Positions 52,838 to 63,638 of a DNA stretch of 64,000 nucleotides are shown one piece after another. The DNA is from Gracilaria gracilis. Taxonomy: Eukaryota > Rhodophyta > Florideophyceae > Gracilariales > Gracilariaceae. The stretch lies in NCBI GenBank assembly GCA_030374805.1, contig JARGSG010000004.1, positions 1,178,001-1,242,000 of the forward strand, given 5' to 3'. The translations under genes were made by a program, and so were the position numbers. The notes beneath the pieces were generated by a model, which did no database searches, was not told the origin of the DNA, and saw only the letters and a list, made by a program, of their open reading frames with translations. Each line of letters opens with the position of its first letter. Positions within the stretch are counted from its first letter, which is position 1.

Positions 52838-54155
52838 TCAAGGGAAGTATAGGAACCATTTGGATTTAGACAAGGACTTTATCCGTAATATGATGCTATA
52901 CCTAGCTAAGGAGAAAGGTCTACTTAGTCCAACCGCAGATTTGTGATTGCCGTGGGCAACAACCTCATCCTCCATTGATTTCCAAGTTGACGCCGGTGCA
53001 CCACAGACGGAACCATCGTCAGTCGGCTCCTGTGACTCTTTTCGAGGAGCCACCTTTTTGGTGGTCTGCACCCCGAGAGTCTTCGATGGTGACCGCGAGT
53101 TGTGTCCCGAGGCCTCACTCTGTTTGCAATTCGGAGTTGGTGCCTGCGTGCATGAGTGAAACCCATCCGCTGACTTTCTGGACACCTCTTGAGGAGCCCC
53201 TCGCCCAGTCGTCGAGGGATTGAGCCCCCGTAGGGTCGGGAGTTTCTTGTGAGCCCAGAGCTCTATCTGGCTTGAACTGGTAGTAGATGATCGTGTTTGA
53301 CATTGTGAGCCATCCGTTGATTTTCTTGACACATCTTGTCCCAGTTGTTCGGTCGTCGGCAACCCAAGCGAATTGAAGGACGGTAGATTTCTTTCCACTA
53401 CTCGTTCCCCAAGTTGAGTTACAAACTCTGACATTTGACAGAGTACAGACGGGAACACGGGCCGTGCATGAATTGCTGGCTCAATTCCCCAGGGTGCGGC
53501 GGGCTCTCCGGGGTACGGCACTGGAAAGTCATCATCCTTCTCGTTAACAAGAGCACCTATGGGAAGACCCTGGACTCGCCGGCACTTGTTTCCAGAGCCA
53601 TTTCCTCCAGAACTGGCTCCGTTCTCACCATGCAAATAAACTTGCAGTTCAGAACCATATTGGGATCGCTTTAAATTCGTCTGAAGCCATCAGTACCAAG
53701 CTAAGGAGTGAGTTGAACACCCACGACAGCATGGTTGTACTCATTTCAACGCACGGAAGCCGGCACGAGGTGTTCGCTGCAAAGAGAATGAAGTTTGGAG
53801 GGGGAATTGATGAAGAACTAAAAGTGCGGGAAATGGAGAGCATGGGAATCATAAGGCGCTTTGCACGTATCAGAGCCATTCAAACGTTCATGGCGTACAT
53901 GGACAGCATGTCCGGCATCTGCAGCGCGACGTGTTTTGGGCCAAGTTCACGCACGAGGTGGATGTTCTTGGGCAGCTCAAACGAGTAGTTGGAGGGCAGC
54001 GACTTGCAGTCCTCCAGCGGCTGCGAGTCACTTAGCAGCGACGGTGGAACCTTCTGCGCTAAGTATATGAAGAGGTAAACCAGTAGTTCTAGCATAGCAA
54101 GCGACATGCTCCGGATTCCCAACATCTCTAGGCCATTTATGGTCGCAATGTGCAA
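52838..54155 (-). pseudogene. decayed ORF of unknown identity right of LTR-X copy 2
   Basis: The minus strand is open at 54155-53880 and, in the same frame after one TGA, 53879-53649. A frameshift leads to a long open stretch from about 53690 to 52838, ending at a TGA inside the TCAAG target copy. The middle part contains three degenerate repeats of about 50 residues (QDVSRKSTDGS, QEVSRKSADGF, RKESQEPTDDGS). An N-terminal hydrophobic segment (ELLVYLFIYLAQ) could be membrane-associated. No family was recognised. The plus strand at 53581-53880 is also open with plausible composition, so strand assignment is not certain. Confidence 0.3.
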
Positions 54156-55124
54156 ATTCTAGGACCTGTCACGGGTCTCTTGAGTGCAGATACCTTAATA
54201 TTTCGACTAATGAAAGCGAATCTTGTCCACCAGATACGCCAATCAGTACCCCCTTGTTTCGCGGAAGGAGTTTCTTTCGGGACAGCATAAGGCGCAAGCG
54301 GTTCGTAATCGAAGCGAACAGCATTTTCCTTGTTGCATTCTGAAGCAGGATTCCGTTGCAAGTATCTGGGACTGTCGGGAAACAAACAGCTCGGCGAAAT
54401 ACGCTAATCGAGAATGGACTTCAAGTACGTGTGAGCAACATATATCTACTCTCGTTGTAGAGCAGAGCCGATAGAAAACAACCACATATAAGTTGCACTT
54501 CTATACCTTTTTTGGTGGCTTCCGTGGATCTGGAACAGACTTGAAAAAAAGAGAAAACGGGAGATATACGACAACCACGAGAACCCCAAGCTCTAAGTGC
54601 TCTGCGAGAGCGACAATTGCTCATGAACATTTCCGTAATGATCATGATGAGCACATATTGCATTGCATAACAAGTAGATACAGCTGTATTTCAATGGTTG
54701 ACCTAGCACTTCAACAGGGCAATTGAGAACAAAAAGAACGAAATCTGTGGGATCTGCCCGGATCTGAGTGCGGGTATGGCTTGGGGCCATCCCAAGGCCG
54801 GTGCCGAGAAACGGCCCTCGCGGCTCGGCGACTCGCGGCGCGGCAGTTGCAAAGGCTGCGGCTGCTGCATCGTATGCATCGTAGGCCGCGAGTGCGAGCC
54901 AGCGTATCTACCGCAGGTGACGTCGAGGGCCGGCTGGACGTAGCAGAGAGCAGCGAGCGCGACCAGCGGATAGCAGCGAGCGCGTGGCGGTACACGGTAG
55001 AGCTTGATCGAGATCTATGCCGGCCAGTACACGAGTACACGTGGCTCACACGCACACATTGTACACACGCGCACACTTGGTTGGGGCACACGCCGGTAGG
55101 CGATGCAACAGCAATGCATGATTT
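54156..55124. other. no gene recognised
   Basis: Mixed composition, GC-rich after 54780. Short overlapping frames on both strands are not supported. Confidence 0.4.
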
Positions 55125-55347
55125 TTGCAAGCGCAGCCCAGCTGGAGCTGGTTCCGGGACATGATGGAGTTGCACGCTGTCTTCATCTTCTTCTTCTTCG
55201 GCGCCAACGACGCCACCACGCCCACATCGCCGCAGCACGGGCCGCCGGACTCGTACGCGCACAACATGACCACGCTGGTTGACGGCGTGAGGGCGCCGCC
55301 AAGCAAGCCTGTGCCAGTGCTGGTCACGCGGCCCTCGCTCAGTAAGT
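55125..55347 (+). pseudogene. IAH1-like SGNH esterase fragment
   Basis: An in-frame segment encodes FFFFGANDATTP and QHGPPDSYAHNMTTLVDGVR, then PVPVLVTRPSLS. This matches the central block of isoamyl-acetate-hydrolysing SGNH esterases (FFGAND..., QHVPL-x-x-Y-x-x-N-L). Gly and Asn of GAND are the oxyanion residues of block III. The N-terminal GDSL block with the nucleophile and the C-terminal D-x-x-H are not found nearby. A consensus donor-like GTAAGT starts at 55342, exactly where homology ends, so it could be one exon of an intron-containing gene rather than a fragment. Confidence 0.5.
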
Positions 55348-55394
55348 TGCGACTTGCCGTGACACACAATCACTTGTTGTTAGCCAACATTCAC

Positions 55395-55645
55395 AAGGGG
55401 CAGTGCTGATACAGAGGTTAGAAAAAGCGCATTCGTTGGAGGAGTCGGAGACTAAAAAGGCATTAATGGAGGTGCATAATGCATTGAAGTCTGCAACTCG
55501 TAGTTTTAAGGGGGGTAGTAACGAAAGAGCTGTCGAGGAAGGCGTATGGCAATGTGCTGGATAGGGTGTCTGAGACATCTTTGTATCTTGAGATTGTTCA
55601 AAGCAAGAATCACAAGAAGTTTACACTAGAAGCATTGTCTCCATA
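55395..55645 (+). pseudogene. short helical ORF remnant
   Basis: Two frames joined by a frameshift near 55510 give a Lys/Glu-rich helical sequence (RLEKAHSLEESETKKALMEV, then KELSRKAYGNVLDRVSETS) ending in TAA near 55645. No family was recognised. It may belong to the downstream exon of the gene at 55125, but this is speculation. Confidence 0.3.
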
Positions 55646-55785
55646 AAGAGATAGAGAGAACGGAAAAGATTCAAAACACGGTTACACTACGAGCTACGAC
55701 GTTCCTCCACTCGGGGCTCCTGCAGCCTTCCTCAGATCTGTTTGCATCGTATGCAAAAACGCCCTCATGCTCTCATAGGCGTCTT

Positions 55786-57263
55786 TCAACACGCAATGTG
55801 GGCAGAGTCTGCCGACATCTTCACGGCATCCTGATACTTGTCGTACACTGCATCTACTTTACCAAGAACCTCCATTAAGGAGGTAGTGCGTTGGACGGTA
55901 GCTTTCAAATTTTCAATTGCACTCGAGCCTTGAAGGGAAGATTGAATCTCATCCGAACGATGGCGTCTCTCTTCAAATAGTTGCTTCTGTGACTCAACCT
56001 TATCCTGATAGCTCTCTGCAAGTCTACTCATTGAAGAATTCAAGCCAGTGACGGCCTCCTGGAACACTTCAGCATTGCTCCTGCGCGCCGACTTTGTACG
56101 CTTCGAACCAATTGACACCTCCCCACCACTAGAAGTTCTACGTCGTTTTCCCTTCAAGAAGTTTAAGTTTCGGTTCACACCGAAACTACCACCAACATTG
56201 CCCGGCTAACACCGAGGAACAAATTGCCCAACAACTCAATCTATGTCTTCGTAGTCGGTTCCAAACACGCATTGTGTAAGGAAGACCCTTCTGGCTACAG
56301 CGGAAAGAGATTTGATTCTAGCGTTTTTATGACAAAAGTCAATGAACGAGAGTTCTCCATTGTTCCCAGATACGTCGTAGTTGGCGAGAGTTTTCGTCCA
56401 GCAACTTTTGTTCTCTCGCCATACAGAAGCCAGCTTCTCTCCACTTCGCCGCACCAAAGGTTGCAAACTAGAAACCACGTTGACTACTGGTTCAAGAAAA
56501 TCTTCAATTGGACAAAGCTCATCGTCATTGAATCGAACAGCTATCCTCTCCCACAAATCTTCTTGACGGATCCTTGCATCTTGCTGCGCTTTACATATTG
56601 TATTGGCCGACACGTAGGTATTTCGTTTCGTTTCTTCGTCATCCCGTACTAAGACGAGAAGACGAGCGAACTCGTTCTCGAAAAAATCTACGGCTTGCGG
56701 TTTCTTCTTTGCAGCCAGAACTTTCGCTTTCAGATCCGGAGTCTTCTCCGTCGTGGGTTCTTCAGATTCTTCGTTTCTCTCGAGCTCGAGCTCTTTCCGA
56801 AAGCTCTTATGTTCCGCTTCGCTCGTCAAAGATGAAAGCAGGGCCGAAGATTTTGAAGCTGCAATCATATGCAGCCCTTGCTTTATTCGTAAATGTGCCA
56901 TTACATCATCGTGTTCTAAACTTGACATGAGGGAAAGGGAAGAATGCTGCGAACAAGTTCACATCTTACGTGTGGCATAGCTCGAGAGCGGAGCACATCC
57001 TTCGAACTCGTTGTTTGGCGTCTCAATTTCTTGAGCAAAGCATGCACGTCTTTTCCACTTCGGGTAGACAAAACGTCCCGGACAAATTTCAATTCCTCTT
57101 GAACTGACGTCAAACGCAATGTTTGGAAGCGCGTTTTTCGAGGAGTATCGCGGTCGATTGCCAATTCGTTGGCTGTTATTGAAACAAGAGAGATGCAGTC
57201 AAGGGAAGACTCCATGTTGTGTGTGTGTATGTCTGCTTCTTCCATCACGTCTTCGGAGTTCAT
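55786..57263 (-). pseudogene. unknown nuclear-type protein gene with stops and frameshift
   Basis: From ATG 57263 a 115-codon frame (Arg/Lys/Ser-rich) ends at 56916. It overlaps an ATG at 56928 in another frame, which is open to 56236 and then, in the same frame after TGA and TAG codons, to 55786. Visible parts: acidic Glu-rich region (ELELERNEESEEPTTEKTP), a conserved-looking helical block (LWERIAVRFNDDELCPIEDFLEP; GEKLASVWRENKSCWTKTL), a basic nuclear-localisation-like KGKRRRTSS, and a C-terminal coiled coil. The helical block could be a SANT/Myb-like module, but I cannot confirm it. It lies head to head with the pogo-like transposase, 490 bp apart, so it could be a second gene of that element or an independent relic. 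Confidence 0.4.
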
Positions 57264-57625
57264 TGCAGCAAAGAGTTTTGTTTTGCTGCCATAAGAATAA
57301 AACGATGGTGTCAAATAGTGCGTCAAGATAGGGAACAGAGAACAAACAGAGGTGCGCCAGAACGTCGAGGATATACTGCAAGGTGCAACCGCGGGGAGGA
57401 ACGTACAACCGACTCTGGGTGGTACCGGCGATACGTTGCTTGGGGTACCGTTCCCAAAAGGCTGATTTTGGAAAAAGGTCGATAGTGGAATTTATCACTA
57501 ATGACCCCATATCTCCAGACCTGATGGTTCGTCTTGAAATCTATTCAATTCAGTAGAATCGTCTCCATGAGACAAAGAGAATGAATCCAGAAACGCGCCA
57601 ATTTCAAACGCGACGCACAGTTTAA

Positions 57626-57634
57626 CTATAAAAA
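57626..57634 (+). promoter_or_regulatory. TATA box of the pogo-like transposase gene
   Basis: TATAAAAAG about 125 bp before the ATG at 57751, a spacing like the host genes in this window. Confidence 0.5.
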
Positions 57635-57750
57635 GGTACTTCTTCTACAGCTCCTAGTCATCGAAAGGTGGGTTTAAACCTTTCTCTACGTCCACCACAG
57701 CCGGTCTCAAGACTCCATATCAACCACAGAAGCCTCTAGTGGCTCTGTAG

Positions 57751-59259
57751 ATGAGAAGACAGGCCAGACGATACAAAAATGGCAAGCCACAGGCGAAGAA
57801 CAGACGCAAAATGAAACAACTTGCACTGTCTATGCTCATAGAAACAAAGAAGAAGTATTCAATTCGCACAATTAGCGCTTACACGGGGTTGAGCAATACT
57901 CTCATTTACAACCTTAAAAATTTATTAACCACCAACAATGACAAAGCCATCAAGCAACATGTATCCGAAGCATCGAACTCACGGGCTGGAGGCCGAACAA
58001 TTCTTACGCCGTGTGAAGAAGACATGATAGTTCAACGAATGTTCGAAGCCGCTGAAAGTGGTTTTGCTGTAGATAATGACACATTGAGGCAAGTCATTTC
58101 ATACATAGCAGGGGATAATCGCCGCGGTTAGAAGAACGCCATTCTGTCTGATGATGCAGTGCGCTCTTTTCGTGCACGTCACAGAGAGCTGTCGTATAAG
58201 ACGTTCTATCCAAAGAACAACGGCAAACTAAAAAACGAAAATTATGAGCATGTTCACCTCTTCTTTGATGTAGTCGGGAAACTGGGCAAAGAGAACAAAG
58301 TCCTTCTAACAGACCCATCCCGGGTGTAGAATATGGACGAAACGGCTGTTGATTAGACATGAGGTAAAGCAATCAAATCGTATGGGGCAGCTACATCAAA
58401 GCACGGTGGCTGCAGGGTGGCACAGAAAGTGCAAGGAGTTGACAAACATATAACCGCCGTTGTGGTTTGTTCCGCATCGAGACTCAAGGCACCCCCGTTC
58501 TTCATAATATCAGGGAAAAATGTCATGTCAAGTTGGTTTCAGCCACTGCCCGCCGTATACAAAAAGAGTGACGACATATGCAGACCATTTCAGCGTCCGC
58601 ACTGGATGCCCAAGAAAGCAGTTGTAAAGTGTACTGAAAATGGATCGATGACAAAGGAAATACTTGCTGCACTTGTGAAACATGTCAACAGTTTCGTTCG
58701 TCACCATGTCCCAGAATCAGACCCTTATCGGTTGACGATGTATGGACATTCGTCGAGGAAGGGGTTTGAGTGGGTCGTAGAGTGCGAGAAGAACAACTGC
58801 CTGCCTGTCACTAAACCGGAGAATACCTCGCATATTCTCCAGCCGTGCGATAAGAGGATCAAAAAACCCTTTCAGGAATCCATTCGCCACATTCGCGATT
58901 CCTTTAATAAGTCCGCTATACCGGAGACCCGTACGCCAAGGCTCAACTTCGCTTGCGCAATATACGCTCATCATACAATTACTGTTCCCGTGATAACAGT
59001 CTCCTTCGAATGTACAGGTCTTCTTCCATTCAATCCAGCCATCGCCATTCGGTTTAAGGAGAAAAATGAAGAGATGACAACTGTGAATATACCAGAAGAA
59101 GACTCAGTTGCGGGTCGTTTGCAGCGCGTAAAGGTGCGTAGGACGGATGCGGAAGTACTGGAAAAGGCTAGGGACATCTCTGAAACTTCAATGAACGAGT
59201 TAGAAAAGGTCACAACCTCACAAAGCTCTTCGAGAGTGCCACAACAGGTCACAACATAA
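57751..59259 (+). pseudogene. pogo/Tc1-like (CENP-B type) transposase with in-frame stops
   Basis: A single frame runs from ATG 57751 to TAA 59259 (about 500 codons) without frameshift but with four stops: TAG 58129, TAG 58327, TAG 58354, TGA 58360. Domain order is that of pogo-like transposases: N-terminal Psq-type helix-turn-helix (YSIRTISAYTGLSNTLIYNL), a CENP-B-like segment (LTPCEEDMIVQRMFEAAESGFAVD), then DDE_1 core with first Asp in NMDETAV, ENGSMTKEI, and PENTSHILQPCDKR with the third acidic residue. The second catalytic Asp of the D-G-H-S motif is Tyr (YGHSSRKGF). FECTGLLPFNP marks the C-terminal end of the core. Three stops fall within 12 codons of the first Asp. The copy is inactive. 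Confidence 0.8.
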
Positions 59260-59289
59260 TAATGAAGAGCATAACCCCTTTGAAATCCT

Positions 59290-59825
59290 AGAAAGTTTTC
59301 GCGGGTGATGGTTATGTCAAGCCCAAATCAGTTCCATATGAATGCGGTGCTCCAGCAGAACTGAAGACAGTCGCCAAAATGATAGAGTAACACAAACGTA
59401 AGCAACTTCAAAGGCAGCAGAAGGAGAGGCAGGCTGCGCTCAGAGCCGAACACGGAGAGACTGAACGGGCAAAGAAGGAGGCTGCAAAAGTGAAAGCTCG
59501 ACATAAAAGGATTGAGGCGCAACAGAGGCGGATGGAGGAACGCTATAAAAATCTAATGCTAGTCTATCGTGGTCGCAATGTAAAGGATTGTATGCGCCAG
59601 ATACGGAAGAAACGGGGTAAATTTTTACAGAAGTCATCGAAATCTTTCTCTCCATTATCGTTTTGTGCGGCAGAAGCGGCGTCGGAGGCGGTGGGAGCCC
59701 TGATAGGGCATGTGGTTGAGTCGGCTTTGTTTCCAAAACCGACTTCTTTTGAGGATATTGAGGATGGTTTGGCGCTGGAGAGTGCTGACCCTCTCCAAAT
59801 CTTGTCAGTCGTAGGTGAAAATTGA
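59290..59825 (+). pseudogene. coiled-coil tail or second ORF of the pogo-like element
   Basis: A frame from about 59300 to 59825 with one TAA (about 59388) encodes a Lys/Glu/Gln-rich coiled coil (KRKQLQRQQKERQAALRAEH) and RYKNLMLVYRGRNVKDCMRQIRKKRG. It follows the transposase in the same direction and may be its C-terminal extension in another frame or a separate protein. Confidence 0.4.
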
Positions 59826-60168
59826 AGGTTGGCACCCGCATGGAAGAGACAACGAGAAAGCCATTGCGATGCTTTGTGGAGGCTAAAAATGGATACTTTC
59901 TGAGATAAACCGAAAGTTTTGAAAAACTGTCCAGGAACCGTACGCTGCGTTCAGTTGTGTGTGGGTGTGCTTTTGGGCTGGAAAGCTGGCACAGTTTGTG
60001 ACATCTTCACGAATACTATCTTCCCGAAAAGCGCCAAGCTATTGGACCGTGGTGTCCACGTTTCCCACTATTCTGGTAGCCCAAAGGATATTAACGCCAC
60101 CTCTAAGTTCAAGAAGTAGCGTAGCCTTTATGATAAAGGATGCCAAGAGCCTGGTCAAAAGGGTAAAA

Positions 60169-60205
60169 ACTCGAGAGTTTCACCCCGAAAGTGAAACTCT
60201 CGAGT
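60169..60205. repeat. perfect 15-bp inverted repeat
   Basis: ACTCGAGAGTTTCAC and GTGAAACTCTCGAGT are separated by 7 bp (CCCGAAA). It could fold in RNA or DNA. It lies about 340 bp past the pogo-like coding region and may mark its end, but no partner was found at the left side. Confidence 0.85.
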
Positions 60206-61611
60206 ATGTACCCGCAGCCTAACCTTTCAGTCAGTGACCACCTGTTTTCATTCCGCATTTTACAGTGCATGACATTCATTTCCAATGTCAGCCTGTCCGA
60301 TGCTCACCCAGAAACCCCTTCTAGAAAGACTAGTAGTATCCATTCGAAATGCCGCGAATCTCCTCCCGAAACCAATCCCACGAACGAAGTAACAACTCTT
60401 TTGCCATACCGCACTTAAGACAAGCCCTCCACCTGCGTCGTCCAATTACTTCATAAGTTTTCTTGCAAAAGATAGTTTCTCTACCTCGAAAAATGCGTAA
60501 TGGAGAATCCGAGACCAATATCGTCAAACCTATACCCTAGTGGCTTTAAACTCAACTTTCCCTGCTTCGCCCGCAAATTATATGATTCTTATCAACTGAC
60601 TCGCAGTGCTGTTTGGCCTGAAACTCAATTGCACCAGCAAAATCAAGTAGAAACAAGCAACATAATCAATCCTTTACGTTTCTAAATATCAAAAACCCCA
60701 AAACAGTTTTATTTTGTATCTTTTGCTGCAATTAATAATCTAGATGGAACGTTATCTGCAATCCCAGCAAGTGTACAATCAAAAGAAGTACCCGCGCCAT
60801 ACAGTACGGCAAATTAAGACACTGTTCTTTTCATAGATCTAAATCGCAAAGAAATCTCGTCATATGCTGCTTGGATGGCGACAAAAAAAACACCCCCTTC
60901 AATGGAAAGGCAAAACGTAGCCTTGAACCTCACGCGCAAATAAAACCTTTTACAATCTTCTTTCTGTGAATGAAATGGCGGTTACTGAATTATTTAGTCA
61001 ACAATTCTGCCGTCTTTCAAACTCTTCTTCGCAAGCTGTAACTCTTTTGCTCATGGACTCAAGTTGTTAATTTTTATGCTATAGTTATCAAAATCACTGC
61101 AGTTATGCGCAACAATTTGCAATAATAAGTAGTATAGAGTAAAATGGCAGAGATATTGAAATCTGTGTATTTACAGGAAGTGGTTGCACGGAATCTACCA
61201 AAGCAGCCATCGGACGGCTTTAGTCTATTCTAGAAATAATAGGCAATTCTCCAAGCACCATTGAATGGTTAATGGATTTTTAAGTGCATAATTTTTGCTC
61301 ATTTTTGCCGTTGGTACTAGGCTACTAATGTCATGGAGAAATTATGCTGCCGACAGTGCCTCTACGTATTGAAAAAGAAAACCTATATCCCCGCCTGAAT
61401 TGTCTTTAAACATTTTCGATTCTGTAACAGATCTTTATATTGTCAGATGGGTTTTGTTTGCCTTGTCCACACCCCTTGCAGCACGCTGTAACGCATTGAA
61501 TGGCAAGGGCTGCGATACTAACATTCAAGACGTTGCCAAAGCACTACGAAAAAGCTGTCACTTGTCTACTGTATTTTTGACAACAGTTTTTGTATGCTTT
61601 GGTTCCACTAA
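60206..61611. other. gene-free AT-rich stretch
   Basis: No ORF with natural composition. Short frames at 60191-60418 and 60500-60685 are not supported. Confidence 0.5.
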
Positions 61612-62381
61612 ATGGTTCGTGCACGAACAACTTTGTGCGTTATTTTCACGGCTGATCTGAAGTTTAAAAACAACATCGATGACAGGACCTTACAGAAGCG
61701 ACTTGGGCCCGTGTTTTCCAGCGAGGGAATAATTTTAAAGCGAATCAGCTACAAAATACGATGCTATGTAAAAGTGCAACATATTTATCATATGCTTTTC
61801 GAAATTGCGGGAGCATCAGATTTTGCAATATGCTGAACACAAAGCCAACCTATCGGGACAGTCTATGCCGATCTTCAACCTGTTGCTCCTGGGTGTACAA
61901 GCTGCAAAAATGAGTAATGTATTGGGGGGTGGTCTCTCACGAATGAAATTGCCTCTTTTCTCAAATCGATGTGGTTGGAAGTAATGCTAATCTTCTCTTC
62001 AAAACAAAAATTGCAAGTGTGAGGTGGTGCGGTGCAGGCCAAGTAACATAGACTGGAGGACTCGTTTACCCTCTTCAATGCACATGACTGCCTCCCGAAG
62101 CCTTCAATTAAAGAAGTGCTCCGCAATGGCACTACCTACATGCGATCGGACTTAATCTTGTGTCTAAGAGCTCTAAAACCGATAAAACAAGCTGTACTGT
62201 CCAGGACGAATGAGATATGTAGACTATTGACTACCAGCGTGTCTCTTGCTGGCATCTGCGAGGTGAGCTTTTCGTTTGTAAAAGTGTTGAGCGCAAAGGG
62301 ATCGTTTCTCTCCTACAATGTAACTGAAAGGTATCGACAGAGTCTGATTGCAGAAAGAGAACCAAATGGGCCCCTGGAACT
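61612..62381 (+). pseudogene. decayed ORF, possibly hAT-transposase-like, left part
   Basis: The frame through 61612-61836 and 62116-62381 is the same, with TGA/TAA/TAG codons between. Near 61830 another frame gives AEHKANLSGQSMPIFNLLL, which resembles the C-x-A-H-x-x-N-L block of hAT transposases, and RSDLILCLRALKPIKQAVLSR resembles the following TRW-S-x-x-x-M-L-x-R region. The evidence is weak, and no dimerisation domain was recognised. LTR-X copy 3 is inserted at its right end. Confidence 0.25.
62377..62381 (+). repeat. target-site duplication GAACT, left copy
   Basis: Repeated exactly at 62883-62887. Confidence 0.85.
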
Positions 62382-62882
62382 TGTAGCACAATGAGACCTC
62401 AATGGGTTGGTGACAAGTGGGCCTACTTGTGCGCCTCGCTGGCTGCACTTCACCCAATTGGTATTCTCTAATTTCTAATTTCTAATTTCTAGTTTAGTTT
62501 AACTTAGCATTGCTGGCCAATGATAATAGGTCATGGGTGCAGCCGATGACGTCATGCCCGCATGGGAGATCGGCGTCGGTGTACCTCATATATATTGTGG
62601 TGCTCCTCGCCTTCCCCCTTGGGTATTGTAAAGTCGGGCACCATTAGGGAAGTAACTTTACTATCGTGATCACTTGCTACTCTATTACTATTCAGCTTTT
62701 ACCGCACCTCGATGTCTACTACTGTACACCTACACGATCTAGACTAGTTTCCCCGCCGTTTGCTTTTGCGGGTTTCAGGTGCCCTGCTACCATATTGGTT
62801 GTGTGTTTTTCCCTTTTAGGTTGAGCCCTCGCGTGCTCCCTCTACGAGGCGGACCCCACACTTTATCGGTATCTTTACGACA
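62382..62882 (-). repeat. solo LTR-X, copy 3
   Basis: 501 bp, plus strand TGTAGCACAATG...CTTTACGACA, the reverse complement of copies 1 and 2. Flanked by a perfect GAACT duplication. This copy defines the family ends. Confidence 0.9.
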
Positions 62883-62887
62883 GAACT

Positions 62888-63498
62888 ACAACATTTTGAA
62901 TGAGACAGCCTTCCCTGTTCTTCAGCTGGACAATTGGGGTACCAAACCTCTTCACGCTGTGAAGGGGGACCGGAACGCTATGCCAAAAATAAATGGCTCA
63001 GTTTTGCAAGGGGAATTGAGGGGAACAGCATTGGAGGGCCCTGCTTCAGTACGTAATTGATCATCGAAGCGACTAAGATTGTTGGAATGGAAAAGCCCTA
63101 AGATGCTTGGTAATCGAAACTCATTTGTTGCGCGGTTCGCAAACCCACAAAATGAAATGATTCTCCATCAGTTCAATAATATTATGTTTGGACTCGCTTC
63201 AACTTTTCGAGCAAGATTGGTAGGCGGCGAAGAGGCACAGAGCTCGGAGTACAACTCACGGACAAAAGAAGAATTCTGTTTTGGATGAGAAGATAAGCCA
63301 ATGAACTTTCGCACGCTGCTTTTACCTGTGTCTCAACCTCATGGAGGTCAACCAGCAACCGATGAAGCACTATACGAACATCAGGTAATCTACATCGAAA
63401 AAATCGGAGACAACGCCGCGGATGTGCGCACAATACGACGGTTTTTGCGCTCGGTTGAGGAGGAACTGCAGTCTGGAAAACCAGGTCGCCCCCGCTAA
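62888..63498 (+). pseudogene. decayed ORF right of LTR-X copy 3
   Basis: One frame, broken by TGA at 63058-63060 and 63286-63288 only, runs from the LTR to TAA 63498. It has natural composition (ETAFPVLQLDNWGTKPL; NEMILHQFNNIMFGLASTF; KIGDNAADVRTIRRFLRSVE). It is probably the continuation of the ORF left of the LTR, although the two flanks differ by one frame. No family was recognised. Confidence 0.35.
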
Positions 63499-63638
63499 AT
63501 TATTATAAGAGGAGACCAACCGTCTCACAAGATGTTCGCGGATCTTTGGTCTGATTAGTGGCGGCGGTCAGAGACAGGAAATGGAAATGGCGAACAAACT
63601 ACCGGTCGCGGCTCTTCTGAAAGTTTACTGTTGCATGA

